64,000 nucleotides of DNA from DATBGO01 sp963785765. GTDB lineage: Bacteria > Actinomycetota > Actinomycetes > Streptosporangiales > Streptosporangiaceae. The stretch covers positions 1 to 64,000 of the forward strand of contig CAWAWM010000005.1 in NCBI GenBank assembly GCA_963785765.1. Direction: 5' to 3'. The notes under the pieces are model-generated. The model was not told where the DNA came from and made no database searches. It saw only the letters and a program-made list of their open reading frames with translations. Of the stretch, positions 60,834 to 64,000 are shown piece after piece (the first letter of the stretch is position 1; each line of letters opens with the position of its first letter). Made by a program: the position numbers and the translations under genes.

Positions 60834-63331
60834 ATGGGGGCTTCTCAGGTACGGACCGCCTCCGGTCCGCCGGCTGGCAGCGAATTGCCGCCCGCCGGGC
60901 CGGCTGGCCTGGTTGAATATGCCGTCGGGCAGCTGCTGCACGACGGTGACGCGGCCGACGCGCTGCCGGCCGTCCTCGGCCGCCTGGCCGCAGGGCTGGG
61001 CTGCCGCGCCGTACTCGCGGTCCAGCAGACCGCGGCCAGGTCGCTGGTCGTCCTGGCGGCGCATCCGCAGCGCGCGGCGGCCGACGCCGGCCTGCTGGGC
61101 GAACTGGGCGAGCTGACCGCGGCCCGCGCGCTCCCGGCCCGTGACGGCGGCTCCTTCGAGGTGCAGCTGGACTGGACCGCGCAGCCGGAAGGGCCGCCGA
61201 TGAGCGCCCTGATGGCCTACTCAGCCGCCGAGGACCACTGCCTGTGCGCGCTCGCGCTGATCGGGGACGGGGCCGCTGGACCCCCGAGGTCAAGTCGATG
61301 GCGCACGTCATCGCCGCGGTCATCGCCGCCCAGATCCGGCACGCCAACGACAAGGCGAAACTCGCCGAGGGCCAGGCGCTGACCGCGGCGCTGATCGAGG
61401 GCTCGCCGGACGCGATCGTGGTGACCGGCCCGGACGGGCGGATCGTGCGGTTCAACCCGGCGGCCGAGGTGCTGTTCGACCGGCGCTGCGCGGACGTGCT
61501 GGGCCAGGAACTCGATGGCCTGCTGCTCCCCGAGCGCCACCGGGCCGAGTTCACCGCGGGTATCCGGAGTTACCTGGAATCCGGCGATCGCGGTATTTAT
61601 GTCGGCAGCCTGCGGCATCCCGCGATGCGCCCGGACGGCACCGAGCGGATGGTCGAGCTGACCCCGGTCCCGATCACGGTCGACGGGGTGGTCCATTTCT
61701 GCGGGTTCATGCGCGACATCAGCGAGCTCGAGATCGCGCACGCCGCGCTGGCCGACAGCGAGACGCGGTTCCGGGTGCTGGCCCAGCTGGCCCCGGTCGG
61801 GATGGTGCAGACGGACGCGGACGGGCTGTGTACGTTCGCCAACGACCGCTGGTGCGAGCTGACCGGGATGACGGCGGCCGACGCCGTCGGGATCGGCTGG
61901 GCCGCGGCGCTGCATCCCGAGGACGCGGTGCGGATGGAACGGGAATGGGCGCTGGCCGCGGCCCGCGGCACCGAGCTCAGCACCGACTGCCGCCTGGTCT
62001 CCGCCGGCGGCCGCGAGATCTGGGTGCACGCCGCGGCCATCCCGCTGCTGACCGCCGAGGGCCAGGCCGGCTTCCTGGCCGCGCTCACCGACGTCTCGGC
62101 CCGCAAACGGGCGGAGGCCGAGCGGGAGCGGCTGCTGAACGCGGAGCGGGCCGCCCGGCGCAGCCTGGCTGACCAGACCGAGCGGCTGAACAGCCTGATC
62201 GCCAACGCGATCCCCGGGATCCTGGTCCGTGACGAGCACGGCCGGATCACCCAGGTCAACCAGAGCTTCTGCGACCTGTTCGGCATCACGACGCCGACCG
62301 GGCAGCTGGTCGGCAGCTCGGCCGCGACACTGGCCGAGCACGTCAAGACCGCCTTCGCGGACCCGGCTGAATTCCTGCGCCGGACGGCCAGGCTGCACTC
62401 GCATCGCCGGCCCGCCGAGGGCGAGCAGTTCAGCTGCGCGGACGGGCGGGCCATCGAGGGGGACTACTGGCCGGTGTTCGCCGAAGGTGACTACCGGGGC
62501 GATCTGTGGCTGTTCTGGGATATATCCGAGCGTAAGGCGCTGGAGGAGCAGCGGGACCGGATGCTGCGGGCCGAGCTGGCCGCGCGGGACGCGGCGGAGC
62601 AGGCCCAGCAGCGGCTGGCCGAGCAGAACGTCAAGCTGCAGGAACTCGACGAGGCGAAATCCGAGTTTCTGGCCACCATGTCGCACGAGCTCAGGACGCC
62701 GCTCACCTCGATCGTGTCCTTCGTCGAGCTAGTCCTGGACACCGAGCAGCAGCTCGCCGCCGACACCCTGGACTCGCTGCGCATCATCCGCAGGAACGCG
62801 GAGCGGCTGCTGCGCCTGGTCGGCGACCTGCTGATGCTGAGCCGGGCGGAGGCCGGGGTGCTGTCGCTGGACCTCGGCGAGGTCGACGTTCCCGAGCTCA
62901 TCGACGAGTCGGTCCGCGCCGCATCGGCCTCGGCGGCCGAGCGCGGCATCCGCATCGAGGCCAGCGTGCCGGACGGGCCGCCGCTGCACGCGGACCAGCT
63001 CAGGCTGCAGCAGGTCCTGGACAACCTGCTGTCCAACGCGGTCAAGTTCTCCCGCGACGGCAGCCGGGTCACGGTCACCGCGACGCACGACGAGCGGACC
63101 TGGCGGATCGACGTGGCCGATCAGGGCATCGGCATCCCGCCCGCCGACCTGGATCAGCTGTTCAACCGGTTCGTCCGGGCCTCCAACGCCGCGGCGGCCA
63201 GCCTGCAGGGAACCGGTCTCGGGCTGTCCATCGTGAAGGCCATCACCGAGCTGCATGGCGGCCGCGTCGAGGCGCGGAGCACGCTGGGCAGCGGCACGAC
63301 CTTCAGCGTCTACCTGCCGATCAGCCCATGA
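60834..63331 (+). CDS. Sensor histidine kinase (GAF-like, three PAS, HisKA, HATPase), one frameshift
   Basis: About 830 residues when joined. The N-terminal 150 residues (LLHDGDAADALPAVLGRLAAGLGCRAVLAVQ) look like a GAF domain. Near 61277 a shift occurs at ALIGDG; RWTPEVKSMAHVIAAVIAAQIR continues. Three PAS domains follow (IEGSPDAIVVTGPDGRIVRFN; LAQLAPVGMVQTDADGLCTFA; NAIPGILVRDEHGRITQVN), then ATMSHELRTPLTSIVSFVEL (H-box), DNLLSNAVKFSRDG (N-box), DQGIGIPP (G1) and GTGLGLSIVKAI (G2). No membrane helix: a cytosolic sensor. Its stop overlaps the response regulator start (ATGA). Confidence 0.87.
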
Positions 63332-64000
63332 CCGCCCAGATCCTGTGCGTCGAGGACGATGCGGACGTGGCGCACGCCATCGGGCTGGTGCTGCGGGGCG
63401 GCGGGCTCGAGGTCAGCACCGCGACCGACGGCCGGGACGGGCTGCAAAGATTTCATAACGGGCGCCAGGACGCGGTCCTGCTCGACGTCGGGCTGCCGAC
63501 GCTGGACGGCTGGGAACTGCTCGCGCGGATCCGCGACGCGAGCGATGTCCCGGTGCTGATGCTCACCGCGCACGGCGAGCTGTCCGAGAAGGTCCGCGGC
63601 CTGCAGTCGGGCGCGGACGACTACCTCGCCAAGCCGTTCCGCAACGCGGAGCTGCTGGCCCGGGTCCGGGCGCTGCTGCGGCGCCGGCGGTCCGGCCGGC
63701 CGGATCTGGAGATCTTCGACGATGGCCGCGTCGAGCTGGCCTTCACATCCAAGGAAGTCCGGGTCGACGATCAGCCGGTCCCGCTGACCCCGGGCGAGGG
63801 ACGGCTGCTCGCCGTCCTGGTGCGGCAGGCCGGCCAGATCCTGACCACCGACGAGCTGCGCGAGCAGGCCTGGGGGGATCCGCGCAGCACCGAGCGGCCG
63901 GCCTCGGGGACCGGGCAGCTGACCGCGATGGTCGAGCAGCTGAGCGGCAAGCTCGGTGACGCCTGCGCGGCAGGCTCGCCGATCGAGGCCATCCCCGGCG
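63328..64000 (+). CDS. OmpR-family response regulator, C-terminus cut by window edge
   Basis: 224 residues visible. Receiver: ILCVEDDADVAHAIGLVL (acidic pocket), AVLLDVGLPTLDGWELL (phospho-acceptor Asp in LLDVGLP), VPVLMLTAHGE (Thr), DDYLAKPFRNAELLARVRALLRR (Lys). After a linker, VELAFTSKEVRVDDQPVPLTPGEGRLLAVLVRQAGQILTTDELREQAWG is the start of an OmpR/PhoB winged helix. The remaining recognition helix region continues to the edge without a stop. ATG 63328 overlaps the histidine kinase stop, so the two form one two-component operon. Confidence 0.88.
   Translation, partial: MTAQILCVEDDADVAHAIGLVLRGGGLEVSTATDGRDGLQRFHNGRQDAVLLDVGLPTLDGWELLARIRDASDVPVLMLTAHGELSEKVRGLQSGADDYLAKPFRNAELLARVRALLRRRRSGRPDLEIFDDGRVELAFTSKEVRVDDQPVPLTPGEGRLLAVLVRQAGQILTTDELREQAWGDPRSTERPASGTGQLTAMVEQLSGKLGDACAAGSPIEAIPG

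Noticed and set aside
61217..62686. 489-codon bottom-strand open frame opposite the histidine kinase
   Set aside because: Composition typical of an antisense shadow; the top strand carries unmistakable PAS and HisKA motifs.
1..64000. CRISPR arrays, tRNA/rRNA genes, replication origin, riboswitches
   Set aside because: No regularly spaced repeats, cloverleaf-like genes, rRNA signatures, DnaA-box clusters or recognisable aptamers were found on reading.

Overview
The window is 64 kb of high-GC chromosome from an actinomycete. This is inferred from strong GC bias at codon third positions, frequent GTG/TTG starts, and typical actinobacterial families (DUF6458, TIGR03086 and DinB proteins, MpaB-type DUF2236, FitA-like antitoxins, LCP proteins). 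I cannot name the genus; a filamentous soil actinomycete fits. No rRNA, tRNA, CRISPR array or replication origin was seen.

Layout. 0-1.7 kb: the end of an IS21-type element (istB) sitting inside a decayed IS66 transposase. 2.3-14.6 kb: a visibly lower-GC surface-glycan cassette with a Wzx-like flippase, six glycosyltransferases, a SAM methyltransferase and an FkbM methyltransferase, interrupted at 6.0-8.7 kb by an IS5-like and an ISAs1-like element that lie between two copies of the 3' end of the methyltransferase gene. 14.6-24.9 kb: a high-GC glycan core read leftward: bi-domain oxidoreductase, heparinase II/III-like protein, sugar-nucleotide epimerase, WbuB-like glycosyltransferase, WecA/TagO-like initiating phosphotransferase and a Wzc-type tyrosine kinase. 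A low-molecular-weight tyrosine phosphatase and a cyclic-nucleotide-binding protein are read divergently. 26.0-28.9 kb: a broken UDP-sulfoquinovose-synthase-like gene, a DegT aminotransferase, a degraded PglC/WcaJ-like sugar transferase and a truncated methyltransferase. Together these encode priming, building, export, modification and phospho-control of an extracellular polysaccharide. I found no Wzy polymerase.

29-51 kb is accessory and housekeeping sequence with a striking density of toxin-antitoxin-like units, intact or decayed: Phd plus HicA-like, HicAB, HigA remnant, FitA-like orphan, antitoxin plus PIN, and DUF4160/DUF2442. Between them lie tryptophanase, an SGNH lipoprotein, an anti-sigma factor, undecaprenol/diacylglycerol kinase, epoxide hydrolase, a DipZ-C-like thioredoxin-fold protein, a secreted GH15 glucoamylase, a MarR-GNAT fusion and several gene remnants. 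51-64 kb: a MarR/oxidoreductase divergent pair, a DHA2 MFS exporter, a GlsB-like membrane protein, a CapD/FlaA1-type nucleotide-sugar epimerase/dehydratase, two tandem LCP paralogues with altered active-site motifs (a second cell-surface glycan locus), an SGNH hydrolase and a GAF/PAS histidine kinase with its OmpR-type response regulator, which runs off the right edge.

A caution for the whole window: about twenty genes carry single- or double-base frameshifts, some demonstrably at homopolymers or CG runs. Many may be sequence errors rather than true pseudogenes. Where a gene is called frameshifted, the product is inferred by joining frames.
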